In this document: positions 44,640 to 53,649 of the stretch, piece by piece
Numbering within the stretch: position 1 is the first letter of the stretch
Layout of the letters: each line of letters opens with the position of its first letter
Origin: Rhodovibrio sodomensis
Lineage (GTDB): Bacteria; Pseudomonadota; Alphaproteobacteria; Kiloniellales; Rhodovibrionaceae
Assembly: GCF_016583645.1 (NCBI RefSeq)
Contig: NZ_NRRL01000024.1
Location: forward strand, 1-53,898
Direction of reading: 5' to 3'
Length of the DNA stretch: 53,898 bases
Translations under genes and position numbers: made by a program
The notes under the pieces: generated by a model
Database searches by the model: none
Told to the model about the DNA's origin: nothing
Seen by the model: the letters and a program-made list of their open reading frames with translations, nothing else

Positions 44640-46049
44640 ATGAACGATCTTTTATGGATCCTGCTGGGGATCGCGCACGTTGCCGCCGCCGCCAAAGTGA
44701 CCGGGCACGCGCTTCTGACAAAAGAGGACAGCCGCGGCGCGGTCGCCTGGATCGGCATCGCCTGGCTGTCGCCGCTGATCGGCTCGGCGCTCTACGGCGC
44801 GTTCGGCATCAACCGGATCGCGCGCAAGGCGGGCCAGCTGTCCTACCTGTACCGCCCGGGGCGGCCGGCGCCGGAGCCGGGCGCGGGCCCGGAGCCGGAG
44901 GTTCCGGTCAACGTCGGCTGGATCGCCGAGGTCGGCCGGCGGGTGACCGGCCGGCGGCTGACCGCCGGCAACGCGGTGCAGCCTCTCGCCACCGGAGACG
45001 CGGCGGCGCACGCCATGCTGGAGGCGATCGGCCAGGCGCGCGAGAGCGTGGCGCTCGCCTCCTACATCTTCCAGGACGACCGCACGGGCCGGGCATTCGC
45101 CAACGCGCTCGCCGCTGCGCAGGACCGCGGCGTATCGGTGCGGGTGCTGATCGACGGGGTTGGCGGCGGCTACCTCAGCTACCCGATGGTCAAGCGCCTG
45201 CGCCGGATGGGCGTGCCGGTGGCCAGCTTCCTGCACTTCTGGCTGCCCTGGCGGATGTCCTTCCTGAACCTGCGCAACCACAAGAAGCTGCTGATCGTCG
45301 ACGGCCGGCGCGCGTTCACCGGCGGCATGAACATCGCCGACGACACGATGGCCGAACCGCCGCAGATCCGCGACACCCACGCCGCCCTGACCGGGCCGGC
45401 GGTGCGCCACCTGATGGAATCGTTCGCCGACGACTGGAGTTTCACCACCGGCGAAATCCTGTCCGACGACCGCTGGTGGCCGGAGCTGCCGCTGGCCGGC
45501 CGCGTGGCCGCGCGCGGCATCACCAGCGGCCCGGACGAGGACATGGGCAGCCTGGAGACGCTGCTCGGCACCGCGCTGGTCGAGGCGCGCCGGCGGATCC
45601 GGATCGTGACGCCGTACTTCCTGCCCGACCGGCATCTGCAAATGGCGCTGTCGGTCGCCGTGCTCCGCCGGGTCGAGGTCGAGATCGTGATCCCCGAGCA
45701 CACCAACAAGCGGTTGGTCGACTGGGCGGTGCGGGCCAATCTGGGCATGCTGGCCGGCGCCTCCTACACGGTGTTCCTGGCGCCCGAGCCGTTCGACCAC
45801 AGCAAGCTGATGACGGTCGACGGCGCGCTCTGCCTGATCGGCAGCTCGAACTGGGACGTGCGCAGCCACCGGCTGAATTTCGAGCTCGACCTGGAGACCT
45901 ACGACACCGAGCTGACGGCCGAGGTCGACCGCCTGATCGACGACAAGATCGCGGCCGCCCGCCGGCTGGACACGAGCCGCCTGGCCGACCGGCCGAAGTG
46001 GCAGCAACTGCGCGACGCGGGCGCCCGGCTGTTCCTGCCCTACCTGTAG
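44640..46049 (+). CDS. cls: Cardiolipin synthase
   Basis: Joins phosphatidylglycerol molecules into cardiolipin at the inner membrane. The 469-aa protein starts with two hydrophobic segments (WILLGIAHVAAAAKV; WIGIAWLSPLIGSALYGAFG, the latter characteristic for bacterial Cls). Two phospholipase-D motifs follow: HKKLLIVDGRRAFTGGMN (about 218) and DHSKLMTVDGALCLIGSSN (about 392), both with the HxK(x)4D catalytic residues. ATG 44640 starts the first helix. It stands between the unknown genes and the LpxH-like gene. Confidence 0.93.
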   Translation: MNDLLWILLGIAHVAAAAKVTGHALLTKEDSRGAVAWIGIAWLSPLIGSALYGAFGINRIARKAGQLSYLYRPGRPAPEPGAGPEPEVPVNVGWIAEVGRRVTGRRLTAGNAVQPLATGDAAAHAMLEAIGQARESVALASYIFQDDRTGRAFANALAAAQDRGVSVRVLIDGVGGGYLSYPMVKRLRRMGVPVASFLHFWLPWRMSFLNLRNHKKLLIVDGRRAFTGGMNIADDTMAEPPQIRDTHAALTGPAVRHLMESFADDWSFTTGEILSDDRWWPELPLAGRVAARGITSGPDEDMGSLETLLGTALVEARRRIRIVTPYFLPDRHLQMALSVAVLRRVEVEIVIPEHTNKRLVDWAVRANLGMLAGASYTVFLAPEPFDHSKLMTVDGALCLIGSSNWDVRSHRLNFELDLETYDTELTAEVDRLIDDKIAAARRLDTSRLADRPKWQQLRDAGARLFLPYL

Positions 46050-46188
46050 GCCGCGCCTCGCGCGACCGACACCTGGGCGAGCGGATTGCCGCCGCGGCGC
46101 GGCAAACCATTTAGCAGTCGGAAACCGGTCCGCTATAGTGTGGTCGGCAGCCGGGCCGCACATCCACTCCCGGCAGCTTGGGGGCCCG

Positions 46189-46992
46189 ATGCAGCATCAG
46201 CACCACCGCACCATCTTCCTGTCCGACTTCCACCTCGGCTCGCGTCTGGCGAAGGCGGAAGAGTTGCTGAGCTTCATCGCCAGCCACGACGCGGACACCT
46301 GGTACCTGGTGGGCGACATCTTCGACCTGAAGCGGCTGCGCCGGCGCTACTACTGGCCGCGCAGCCACGCCCGGGTAATCCGCGCGCTGCGGCAAAAGGC
46401 GCGCGCCGGCGCCCGGCTGGTCTATCTGCCGGGCAACCACGACCCCGAACTGCATGCCCGGATCGGGGTGCGCCGCCATCTGCCCGGGATCGAGGTGGTG
46501 CCGCACACCGTTCACGAGACCGCGCAGGGCCGCCGCCTGCTGGTGATCCACGGTGACCTGCAGGAGCCGCATCTGCCGCGCGCCAGCGCCAAATACGTCG
46601 CCGGCTGCACCGCCTACCTCCTGGGGGTCGGGGCGAGCGAGCTGGTCGGCCGCGGCCGGGCGGCGGTCGGGCTTGGCTACTGGTCGCTGTCAGCCGCGCT
46701 CAAGGACCGGGTGCTGCCGCGCGTCGGCCTGATCGCCAGGTACCGCGACAACCTGCTGCGCGCGGCCCAGGCCCACGGCTGCGACGGTGTGGTCTGCGGC
46801 CACATCCACCATGCCGGCGCGGAAGTCTCCGATGGCCTGCTGTACGTCAACTGCGGCGACTGGGTGGACAGCTGCAGCGCCGTCGTCGAGAGCACCCGGG
46901 GCGAGCTGTCGCTGGTCCGCTGGGCCGGCGTCCCCGACACCGCCCCGGCCGCCCGCCGCGCCTTCCGCCCGGAACCGCTGCCGGCGTGGTGA
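46189..46992 (+). CDS. LpxH-like metallophosphoesterase
   Basis: A 267-aa calcineurin-type phosphoesterase of the UDP-2,3-diacylglucosamine hydrolase group (COG2908). Metal-binding motifs are in order: FLSDFHLGS (near 10), VGDIFDLKRL (near 41), PGNHDPELHA (near 83), VIHGD (near 122) and CGHIHHAG (near 203). It may be the lipid A enzyme LpxH or a paralogue; members of this broader group act on other substrates, and no lpx genes are adjacent, so the exact substrate is uncertain. ATG 46189 begins just before the first motif. Confidence 0.85.
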   Translation: MQHQHHRTIFLSDFHLGSRLAKAEELLSFIASHDADTWYLVGDIFDLKRLRRRYYWPRSHARVIRALRQKARAGARLVYLPGNHDPELHARIGVRRHLPGIEVVPHTVHETAQGRRLLVIHGDLQEPHLPRASAKYVAGCTAYLLGVGASELVGRGRAAVGLGYWSLSAALKDRVLPRVGLIARYRDNLLRAAQAHGCDGVVCGHIHHAGAEVSDGLLYVNCGDWVDSCSAVVESTRGELSLVRWAGVPDTAPAARRAFRPEPLPAW

Positions 46993-47103
46993 GCCTGGGC
47001 GACAACAAAATCGATGACAGCCGAACCAGCCCGTGTGCGAAATTCTCCAGTGACGGAGAAGAGCACGCGCAGCACGATCGGTTCGGCCCGACCCGCGAGC
47101 GCG

Positions 47104-47973
47104 CTACTGCTGGAACACCAGCGTCTTGTGCCGGTTCAGCATCACCCGGCGTTCCAGGTGGAGGCGGACCGCTCGGCCGAGCACGCGGCTTTCGATGTCG
47201 CGGCCGGTGGCGACGAAGTCGTCCACGCTCATGGCATGCGAGACGCGTTCGGTCTCCTGGTCGATGATCGGGCCCTCGTCCAGGTCGGGGGTGACGTAGT
47301 GAGCGGTCGCGCCGATCAGCTTCACGCCGCGCTCGTGCGCCTGATGGTAAGGCTTCGCGCCCTTGAAGGCGGGCAGGAAGGAATGGTGGATGTTGATGAT
47401 CTTGCCGTACAGCCGCTTGGACAGCTTGTCCGAGAGCACTTGCATGTAGCGCGCCAGCACGACCAGGTCGGCCCCGGTGTCCTTCACCAGGGCGAGTAGC
47501 TTGTCCTCCTGCTCGGCCTTGGTCTCCCTGGTGACCGGCCAGTGGTAATAGGGAATGCCCTCCTGCTCGGCGATCGTGCGGGCGTCGTCGTGGTTGGACA
47601 CGATCGCCGCGACCTCCGCGTCCAGCCAGCCGACCTGGATCTGGTAGAGCAGATAGCGCATCGCGTGGTCGAACTTGGACACCATGATGATGATGCGCGG
47701 CTTGCGTGCCGTCGCCATCACGCTGGCGCGCATGTCGAAGCGCTCGAACGCCGGCTTCAGCGCGCGCTCGACATCCTCGCGATTGGTGCCCTGCTGGGTC
47801 TGCATCGCGATGCGCATGAAGAAGCGGTTGGTCGCGTGGTCCCAGAACTGGTTGCTCTCGGCGATGTTGGCGCCGAGCGCGGCGAGCTCGGTGGTGACCG
47901 CCGCGACGATGCCGGGGCGGTCTTCGCAGGACAGGGTCAGGATGTAATCGGACGGCATCGGGTGGTGTCCCAT
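47104..47973 (-). CDS. purU: Formyltetrahydrofolate deformylase
   Basis: PurU hydrolyses 10-formyl-tetrahydrofolate to formate and tetrahydrofolate, balancing one-carbon pools. The 289-aa protein has an N-terminal ACT domain (ILTLSCEDRPGIVAAVTTEL, residues 10-85) and a C-terminal formyl-transferase fold with INIHHSFLPAFKGAKPYHQA (near 205), GATAHYVTPDLDEGPIIDQ (near 231), including the catalytic His and Asp. ATG 47973 or 47958 could be the start. In alphaproteobacteria it is often linked to glycine betaine and sarcosine breakdown, but such genes are not adjacent here. Confidence 0.95.
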   Translation of the reverse strand: MGHHPMPSDYILTLSCEDRPGIVAAVTTELAALGANIAESNQFWDHATNRFFMRIAMQTQQGTNREDVERALKPAFERFDMRASVMATARKPRIIIMVSKFDHAMRYLLYQIQVGWLDAEVAAIVSNHDDARTIAEQEGIPYYHWPVTRETKAEQEDKLLALVKDTGADLVVLARYMQVLSDKLSKRLYGKIINIHHSFLPAFKGAKPYHQAHERGVKLIGATAHYVTPDLDEGPIIDQETERVSHAMSVDDFVATGRDIESRVLGRAVRLHLERRVMLNRHKTLVFQQ

Positions 47974-48393
47974 CTCGCGCGGGTCGGAGCTGCGGCGCCA
48001 TCGCCGGGCAGGCGGCGGCGCGGACGCCGCCTGCGGGTGCGTGGGTCGAAAGGTGCAGGGCGGCGATGCCGCGTGACGTTGTCAGCGCGACGTGTTCTGG
48101 CGCACAGGCGCCTTGGCGCGGTGTCGGCGGTATCCCTGCCCGGTCAGGCGGGGGGTTCCGGCATCGCCTAGGTCGCGCGCCGCCCGTGGTCGACACTTCG
48201 ACGGGGCCGCTCAGGCGAGCTGCACGGAACGACGATACCGCTGTATCGGCCGATCACCCTCATCCGGAGCCGCCGACCGCTGGTCGGCGTGTCGAAGGGT
48301 CCAGGACGGGCGCTTGCGAGCCTGTGCGGAAAGCCTCTCCCAGGCGCCGGAGAGGGACGAGGCAGTCGGCGGCGCCCCGGATGACGCCGGCGT
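47974..48393. other. Intergenic region with repeat-like sequence
   Basis: A 420-bp gap between purU and the racemase-family gene. No gene is credible. A third, weaker copy of the CGTCATGC-family repeat lies at about 48255-48313 (CCGACCGCTGGTCGGCGTGTCGAAGG), followed by CTCTCCCAGGCGCCGGAGAG, a small hairpin (48346-48365 region). Confidence 0.5.
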
Positions 48394-49485
48394 CTACCCG
48401 CGCCGTGTCAGGTCCGGCCCCGGCCCGAGCACGTCGTCCAGCTCGTACGCCGTGACCAGCGGGTCGTCGAGGTCGACCTGCACCTTCAGCCGCGCGAGCA
48501 GGCTGGGTCGGGCGGCGATCTCGGTGCGGATCGCGGGCGTTTCGCCGACTTGGGAGGTGCCGGTGATGGTGCCGTCGAACACGTTGCCGGTCGGTGCGAT
48601 CGAGGCGAGGCGCGTCCCCACCTCCGCCGCGCCGCGGGCGTGCAGCCGGGCGAGCCGCGCCGAGGTGCCGGTGCCGGTCGGGCAGCGCCAGATCACCTTG
48701 GGATGGCCGTAGGCCGCGCAGCGTCCCTCGATCACCCCGTCCGCGCGCGTGTGCGACGGGCCCATGAAGTGCAGGAAGGGCGGCGGGCCGAGATCGCCCA
48801 GCGTCGGGTGCACGTCGGTGAAGCCGTCGCGCACGGCTTCCATGATCCGGAACGCGGTGTCGTTCAGCGCCGGCTCGTTCGCCCAGGTCAGCGCCAGGCC
48901 GAGCTTGTCCGCGTCCACCAGGACGTAGAAGCCGCCGGTGTACATCAGGTCGTAGCCGACCTCGCCCAGACCGGGGACGTGGACGCTGCGGTCGAGCGCG
49001 ACCGCGAACGCGTCGTCGCCGCCCGTGCGCATCCGGCGCACCCGCCCGTCGACCAGCTCCGCGGTCAGCTCGACCGGCCCGCCGGGGGCCTCCAGCCGGA
49101 CCGGCCGGCGGGTGACGCCGTCGGGATCGGGACGCTCGCCCTCGGGCGCCGGGACCAGGCCGGCCTCCACCAGCGCCGCGCCGGTGGCGAGCGAGTTGGA
49201 GCCGGAATAGACCGGGTAGCCCATCACCTCCATGATCACGAAGCCGAGCGAACAGTCCGCGCGCTTGGCCGGGACCACCAGGTCGACGCACATGTGCTCG
49301 GCGCCGTAGGGTTCGGAGATCAGCAGCCGCCGCAGACCGTCGGCCTTGTCCTCCAGGTGGCGCATCTGGTCGTGCACGCTCGCCCCCGGGACCGGCAGCA
49401 CGCCGCCCAGGACCACGCGGTGCACGTCGCCGCCGACGGAGACGTCGACGACCTCGATCTCGCGCAGGCGGCTGTCACCCGCCAT
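48394..49485 (-). CDS. Proline racemase-family protein with altered active site
   Basis: A 363-aa member of the proline racemase / hydroxyproline epimerase / 3-hydroxyproline dehydratase family. The fold signatures are clear (GASVHDQMRHLEDKADGLRR near 34; NDTAFRIMEAVRDGFTD near 208). The two catalytic positions differ from the racemase type. Where MCGHG holds the first Cys, this protein reads YSGSN (Ser). Where PCGTGTSA holds the second Cys, it reads PTGTGTSA (Thr). Relatives with Cys/Thr are 3-hydroxyproline dehydratases and those with Ser/Cys are epimerases; Ser/Thr fits neither. Its ATG overlaps the stop of the upstream oxidoreductase gene by 11 bp, so the two are one operon. Reaction unknown. 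Confidence 0.85.
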   Translation of the reverse strand: MAGDSRLREIEVVDVSVGGDVHRVVLGGVLPVPGASVHDQMRHLEDKADGLRRLLISEPYGAEHMCVDLVVPAKRADCSLGFVIMEVMGYPVYSGSNSLATGAALVEAGLVPAPEGERPDPDGVTRRPVRLEAPGGPVELTAELVDGRVRRMRTGGDDAFAVALDRSVHVPGLGEVGYDLMYTGGFYVLVDADKLGLALTWANEPALNDTAFRIMEAVRDGFTDVHPTLGDLGPPPFLHFMGPSHTRADGVIEGRCAAYGHPKVIWRCPTGTGTSARLARLHARGAAEVGTRLASIAPTGNVFDGTITGTSQVGETPAIRTEIAARPSLLARLKVQVDLDDPLVTAYELDDVLGPGPDLTRRG

Positions 49486-50620
49486 GCTTGGCGCCCACCT
49501 GCTCCCACTTGGAATCCGGCACCACGGCCATCTTGCCGACGTAGGTCTTGGACACGAAGTCGGCCTGCGCCCGGTGCAGGTCGGACAGCTTCCAGGTCTT
49601 GTGCAGGATCGACTTGATTTTGCCCTCCTCGATGTAGCGCACGACGCGGCGGAAGTCCTGCCGGCGGCCCTGCGAGGAGCCGTGCAGCTGCAAGTGCTTG
49701 AGGTAGAGGGTGCGGGTGTCGAGCGGCACCACGGCGCCGCCGATCGTCCCCGCGGTGGTGTAGCGGCCCTCCGGGCGCAGCAGCCGCAGCAGGCCGTTGA
49801 ACAGGTCGCCGCCGACCAGGTCGGCCACGACGTCGATCTCCCGGCCGCCCATCGCGCTCTCCACCCGGTCGATGAAGGCCTGCTCGTCGACCCCGTTCGG
49901 GCCCTGGAAATCCTGGCGCGGGATCGTCGCCTCGGCGCCCAGTTCCTTGAGCACGTCTTCCTTGCCCCTGGAGGTCACGGCATAGGGGATCGCCCCGCGC
50001 GCCCGCGCGAGCTGGATGATCCCGGAGCCGACCCCGCCGGCCGCCCCGGTGATCAGCACCGTCTCGCCTTTGGCGAGGTCGGCGCGCGCGATCATATGCT
50101 CGCCGGTCTGGTAGGCGCAGGAGAAGGTGGCGAGCTCGGCGTCGTCCATGTCCGACTCGACCTTGATCGCGTTGCCGGTCGCGACCGTCATGTATTCGGC
50201 GAACCCGCCGTCGCGGCCGTGGCCGTAGTAGTCGATGTCGCGCAGGCTGTCGTCGCCTTCCGGGCGGTTGTAGATGCAGAAGTCGACCATGATCCGCTCG
50301 CCCACGCGGGTCTCGGGGACGCCTTCGCCGACGGCGACGATCTGGCCCACCGTATCCGCGCCCTGGATCCGCGGGAACTGCAGCGTGGACTCCTCGCTCG
50401 CGCGGGTGCGCCAGGTCGAGACGGCGTTGGGATCGTCTTCCGCGCCGTAGGAACCCTCGCGCACCTTGATGTCCGTGTTGTTCATGCCGCAGGCGCTGAT
50501 TTCGACCAGCACCTCGCCCGGCCCGGGCCGCGGCACCGGCACGTCGTGCCGCAGCTCCAGCTTGTCCGGTCCGCCGTGGCCGGTCAGCAGCATGGCGGTC
50601 ATCGTCTCGGGAATGGACAT
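49475..50620 (-). CDS. Zinc-less MDR oxidoreductase (quinone-oxidoreductase-like)
   Basis: A 381-aa medium-chain dehydrogenase/reductase. The GroES-like N-terminal part has ISACGMNNTDIKVREG (near 43) and GADTVGQIVAVGEGV (near 88). The NAD(P) fold has GAAGGVGSGIIQLARARGA (near 193). The four structural zinc cysteines are absent, so it is likely NADPH-dependent. It has an insertion near residues 60-80 (EDDPNAVSTWRTRASEES) relative to plain QOR enzymes. ATG 50620 is preceded by GGGGAG. It is translated together with the racemase-family gene, suggesting a shared catabolic role, possibly on a proline-related or other amino acid derived compound; the substrate is unknown. Confidence 0.85.
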   Translation of the reverse strand: MSIPETMTAMLLTGHGGPDKLELRHDVPVPRPGPGEVLVEISACGMNNTDIKVREGSYGAEDDPNAVSTWRTRASEESTLQFPRIQGADTVGQIVAVGEGVPETRVGERIMVDFCIYNRPEGDDSLRDIDYYGHGRDGGFAEYMTVATGNAIKVESDMDDAELATFSCAYQTGEHMIARADLAKGETVLITGAAGGVGSGIIQLARARGAIPYAVTSRGKEDVLKELGAEATIPRQDFQGPNGVDEQAFIDRVESAMGGREIDVVADLVGGDLFNGLLRLLRPEGRYTTAGTIGGAVVPLDTRTLYLKHLQLHGSSQGRRQDFRRVVRYIEEGKIKSILHKTWKLSDLHRAQADFVSKTYVGKMAVVPDSKWEQVGAKHGG

Positions 50621-50763
50621 CGCGGCCGGTCTCCCCTGATAGGCGGTGCGATCGACGCCGGGCGGCGGCCGCCCCGGCCGATCTGCCGGGGGGGCATCCG
50701 GGCGTGTCTGTCCGCGTATAGGGGCTGGCGGCGGTGCGTTCAAGCAACGCAGGCGGCAGCGGT

Positions 50764-51347
50764 TCAGGCGCCGGGCGTGTGCGCCTTGATCTCGGCCTCG
50801 GTGACGTCTTCCGGCGGCTTGGGCAGCTTGGTCTGCCAACGCGCGCCCGTCATCGGCAGCGGGGCGACCACCGTTTAGACCGGCGGACGGCCGGGCGCGT
50901 GGCAGCGCAGCTGGGTGACCCTCACGACCGTGGTGTCGTCCAGACGCCAATGCCGCTGCGCCCAGCCCTTGATCCGGGCGATCGCGGCGGCCGACAGCGG
51001 CGGCGGCACGGCGCACCTGCCGTCCGCGGTGCCGGCGAGCAGGCGGGTGCCGTCGGGCGTCCAGCCGAGCGCACGCCAGCCGGCGCACGCCGATCGGCAT
51101 CACCGCGTGCCGGCTGGCGAGCGTCGTGAAGGCCACCGCGCCCGCGGGCGGCCAGGGCCGCCAGGTAGCCGCGGGCCTTGGCCGCGATCGTGAGCGCGCT
51201 CAGGTCGTTCGGGTCAGCCAGGAACTGCGGCATGAGGGTGACGGAAAACGCGCCCGGGGTTGAGTGCCCGTCTTCGGCCGGCCCGCGCCAGGCGACCGTG
51301 GAGGTGCCCGGCGGTAGATCGTCGGGCCGGGCGGTGACGTCGGTCAC
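50764..51347 (-). pseudogene. Decayed gene(s): WD40-like end and small protein, frameshifted
   Basis: On the minus strand, protein-like sequence runs through different frames. It starts MTDVTARPDDLPPG (51347), continues to ARGYLAALAA, shifts to AFTTLASRHAVMPIGVRRLA, and shifts again to ALGWTPDGTRLLAGTADGR. That frame goes on as IKGWAQRHWRLDDTTVVRV and LRCHAPGRPPV, meets an in-frame TAA at 50875-50877, and ends TEAEIKAHTPGA (50764). The WTPDGTRLLAG part resembles the end of a WD40 repeat protein, and the last part a small conserved protein with a CxEPGCPP-type motif. At least two frame changes and one stop show decay. Sequencing error could explain part of it. Confidence 0.6.
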
Positions 51348-51372
51348 CGGTGGGCCGCGACTGTATGCAACT

Positions 51373-51879
51373 TCAGTGCAGGCTGGTGGTCGGCGGCTGC
51401 TGCAGGTCGCGCAGCACCGGCTGCAGATCGTTGAAACGGGTGTCGTAGCCCGGTTCCCAGGGCAGGCGGCCCTCGGAATCCGGCCAGACCAGCTGCAGTA
51501 CGCGGTAGCGGGTGTCGCCTTGCCGGCTCGCGGCCTCGTAATACCAGTTCGCCAGCCGCATCAGGTCGCGGGCCCGGTCCTCCACCGCCTCGACGAAGCT
51601 GAGGCCGAGGCCGTTGCTCAACAGGTCGGTGTAGCGCGTGTCGGTCTCCAGCGCCCCGTGCTGACGGATCCGCTCGCCGACCGTGTTCAGCAGCATGCCG
51701 GCGCTTTCGTGGCTGAGCCCGATCACGATCACCTCGGGATGCCCCAGCGTATCGCCGAAGCCCACCGTGTAAGCGTATTGCGGAAAGCCGTTGCGGGTGT
51801 CCTCGTTGACCCCGGCGATGTGCCAGCCGTGCTGCTCGACATTGCCGAGGATGGCGCTGCGGACTTGTTCCAGATCCAT
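51373..51879 (-). CDS. DUF4262 domain protein
   Basis: A 168-aa soluble protein of the DUF4262 family. NVEQHGWHIAGVNED (residues 13-27), YAYTVGFGDTLGHPEVIVIGL (in two parts around 35-55) and LQLVWPDSEGRLPWEPGYD (near 128-146) are the family hallmarks. The function of DUF4262 is unknown; the proteins are sometimes found near toxin or phage genes, but here it stands alone between a pseudogene and an IS66 element. ATG 51879 starts the conserved region. Confidence 0.85.
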   Translation of the reverse strand: MDLEQVRSAILGNVEQHGWHIAGVNEDTRNGFPQYAYTVGFGDTLGHPEVIVIGLSHESAGMLLNTVGERIRQHGALETDTRYTDLLSNGLGLSFVEAVEDRARDLMRLANWYYEAASRQGDTRYRVLQLVWPDSEGRLPWEPGYDTRFNDLQPVLRDLQQPPTTSLH

Positions 51880-51972
51880 GGTGGCTCGCTTCGTGTCCGA
51901 TGCGGGCGTGTGACGGTTCAGCCAGCGTTAGGCTGCTGGTAGGATCGGGCGGTTCGAGTGGAACCGAGCGCT

Positions 51973-53598
51973 TCAGCCTTGTCCGTCGGCCTTAGCGGGC
52001 GCCCAGTTCCAAGGCATCAGATCCGGCAGGTCGCTGGTCTTGGCCCGCCCGGAGACGATCTGTTCAAGCACATCGGCGAGATACGCTTGCGGGTCGACGC
52101 CGTTGAGCTTGCAGGTCTGGGTGAGCGACAGGACGATCGCCCATGTATGCCCGCCGCCGGTGTTGCCGGCGAACAGGAAATTCTTTTTCTGGACGGCCGC
52201 TGGCTTCATTTGCCGTTCCAGACTGTTGGTATCCAGCTCGACCCGGCCGTCGTCGAGGAACACCCTCAGCGCCTGCCAGTGCGTCAGGATCGGCTTGAGC
52301 GCCTTCGCCATGTCGCTCTTCGGCGACAGCTCGCGCAGCCGCGCTTCCAGCCAGGCGTGGAAGTCATCGAGCAGCGGCTTGCTCTTCTGCTGCCGGACCC
52401 TCCGCCGGGTCTCCGGATCGCACCTGCGGATCTCCGCCTCGATGGCATACAGCCGGGCGATCCACTGCAGCGCTTCGGTCGCCGTCGGCGCGTTGCCGTT
52501 GGCGTGCAGCTTGTAGATCGGCCGCCTGATATGCGCCCAGCAGTGCGCGAGCACGATCTCCCCGTTCGCCCGTCGCGCCGCGACGGCGTTGTAGGCGCGA
52601 TACCCGTCGACCTGGAGCGTGCCGGTGAAGTCCTTCAGGTGCTTGGCGGGGTGGTCCTGGCCGCGGCCGGTGGCGTAGCGGTAGACCACCGCCGGCGGGT
52701 CCAGGCCGTTCCACGGCGTGTCGTCCCGGCCGTAGGCCCAGAGGTAAGCCTGCCGTGTGGTCGGCTTGCCCTTCTCCAGGGTGGGCGCCGGCGTCTCGTC
52801 GGCGAACAGCTTCGTCGACGCCATCACTTGGCGCATCAGTTCCGCGTGAACCGGCCGCAGATGATGCGCGGCAACCCCCACCCAGCGGGCGAGCGTGCTG
52901 CGGTCGAGGTCGATCCCCTGGCGGGCCAGCATCTCGGCCTGCCTATAGAGCGGCAGGGCGTCGGCGTACTTCGCCGTCAGCACCTGGGCGACGGTGCCGC
53001 AGGTTGGTAGGCCGCCGTCGACCGGGCTGGCCGGCGCTTCGGCCTGCACCGGGGCTCCTTCGCAGCTCCGGCAACCGTACGTCGGTCGCCGGATCACCTT
53101 GACGTAGACCTTGGCGGGTTCGGCATCCAGCTGCTCGGTCTTGGTCTCGTCGATGACGTGCAACTCGCCGCCGCAGCACGGGCAGCTGTCGTGCTCCGGC
53201 TCGATTACGACCTCGTAGCGCGGCAGGTCTTTCGGCAGCGCGCCCTGGTTCCGCCGCGGTGCCCGCCGGGCGCTGCCCGTGCCCGCCTTAGCGTTGCGTG
53301 CGGCCTCCTCGGCCCGGGCGATGTTCTCCTCGATGTCGTCGATCCCGAGCGCGTACTGATCGGGATCGAGCTGCTCGCTCTTGCGGCCCTGCTGGCGGCG
53401 GACGAAGTCCTTCAGCGCCTTCTTCAGGCGCTCGACCTCGTCCTCGGCATGCTGGGCGCGAGCGCGCTCGTGGGCGGCCGCCTGCTCGGCCTCGCGCTGA
53501 CGACGGGCAAAATCCGCCTTCTCCTGCGCCAACTGGCGCAGGAGGGCGTGGCTCTCCGACAAGCTCTGGGGCAGCGTCTCGGGCAGGTCGTCCGCCAT
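51973..53598 (-). CDS. tnpC: IS66 transposase TnpC
   Basis: A 541-aa DDE transposase. The N-terminal coiled coil (AHERARAQHAEDEVERLKKALK) and the LRRQQFGRKSE-like FVRRQQGRKSEQLDPDQ are typical. A zinc-binding region (CPCCGGELHVI, then YGCRSCEGAP) near residues 155-200 is followed by the catalytic core with FADETPAPTLEKGK (first Asp), LQVDGYRAYNAV (second Asp) and NSLERQMKPAAVQKKNFLF (Glu). The tail ending LPDLMPWNW is the IS66 C-terminal domain. ATG 53598 is preferred to an upstream start at 53631. The gene appears intact. Confidence 0.96.
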   Translation of the reverse strand: MADDLPETLPQSLSESHALLRQLAQEKADFARRQREAEQAAAHERARAQHAEDEVERLKKALKDFVRRQQGRKSEQLDPDQYALGIDDIEENIARAEEAARNAKAGTGSARRAPRRNQGALPKDLPRYEVVIEPEHDSCPCCGGELHVIDETKTEQLDAEPAKVYVKVIRRPTYGCRSCEGAPVQAEAPASPVDGGLPTCGTVAQVLTAKYADALPLYRQAEMLARQGIDLDRSTLARWVGVAAHHLRPVHAELMRQVMASTKLFADETPAPTLEKGKPTTRQAYLWAYGRDDTPWNGLDPPAVVYRYATGRGQDHPAKHLKDFTGTLQVDGYRAYNAVAARRANGEIVLAHCWAHIRRPIYKLHANGNAPTATEALQWIARLYAIEAEIRRCDPETRRRVRQQKSKPLLDDFHAWLEARLRELSPKSDMAKALKPILTHWQALRVFLDDGRVELDTNSLERQMKPAAVQKKNFLFAGNTGGGHTWAIVLSLTQTCKLNGVDPQAYLADVLEQIVSGRAKTSDLPDLMPWNWAPAKADGQG

Positions 53599-53649
53599 CG
53601 GCCCCAATTTATCGTGCCCCGACTCCGGCACGAAAGGGTAGATGTGGGA

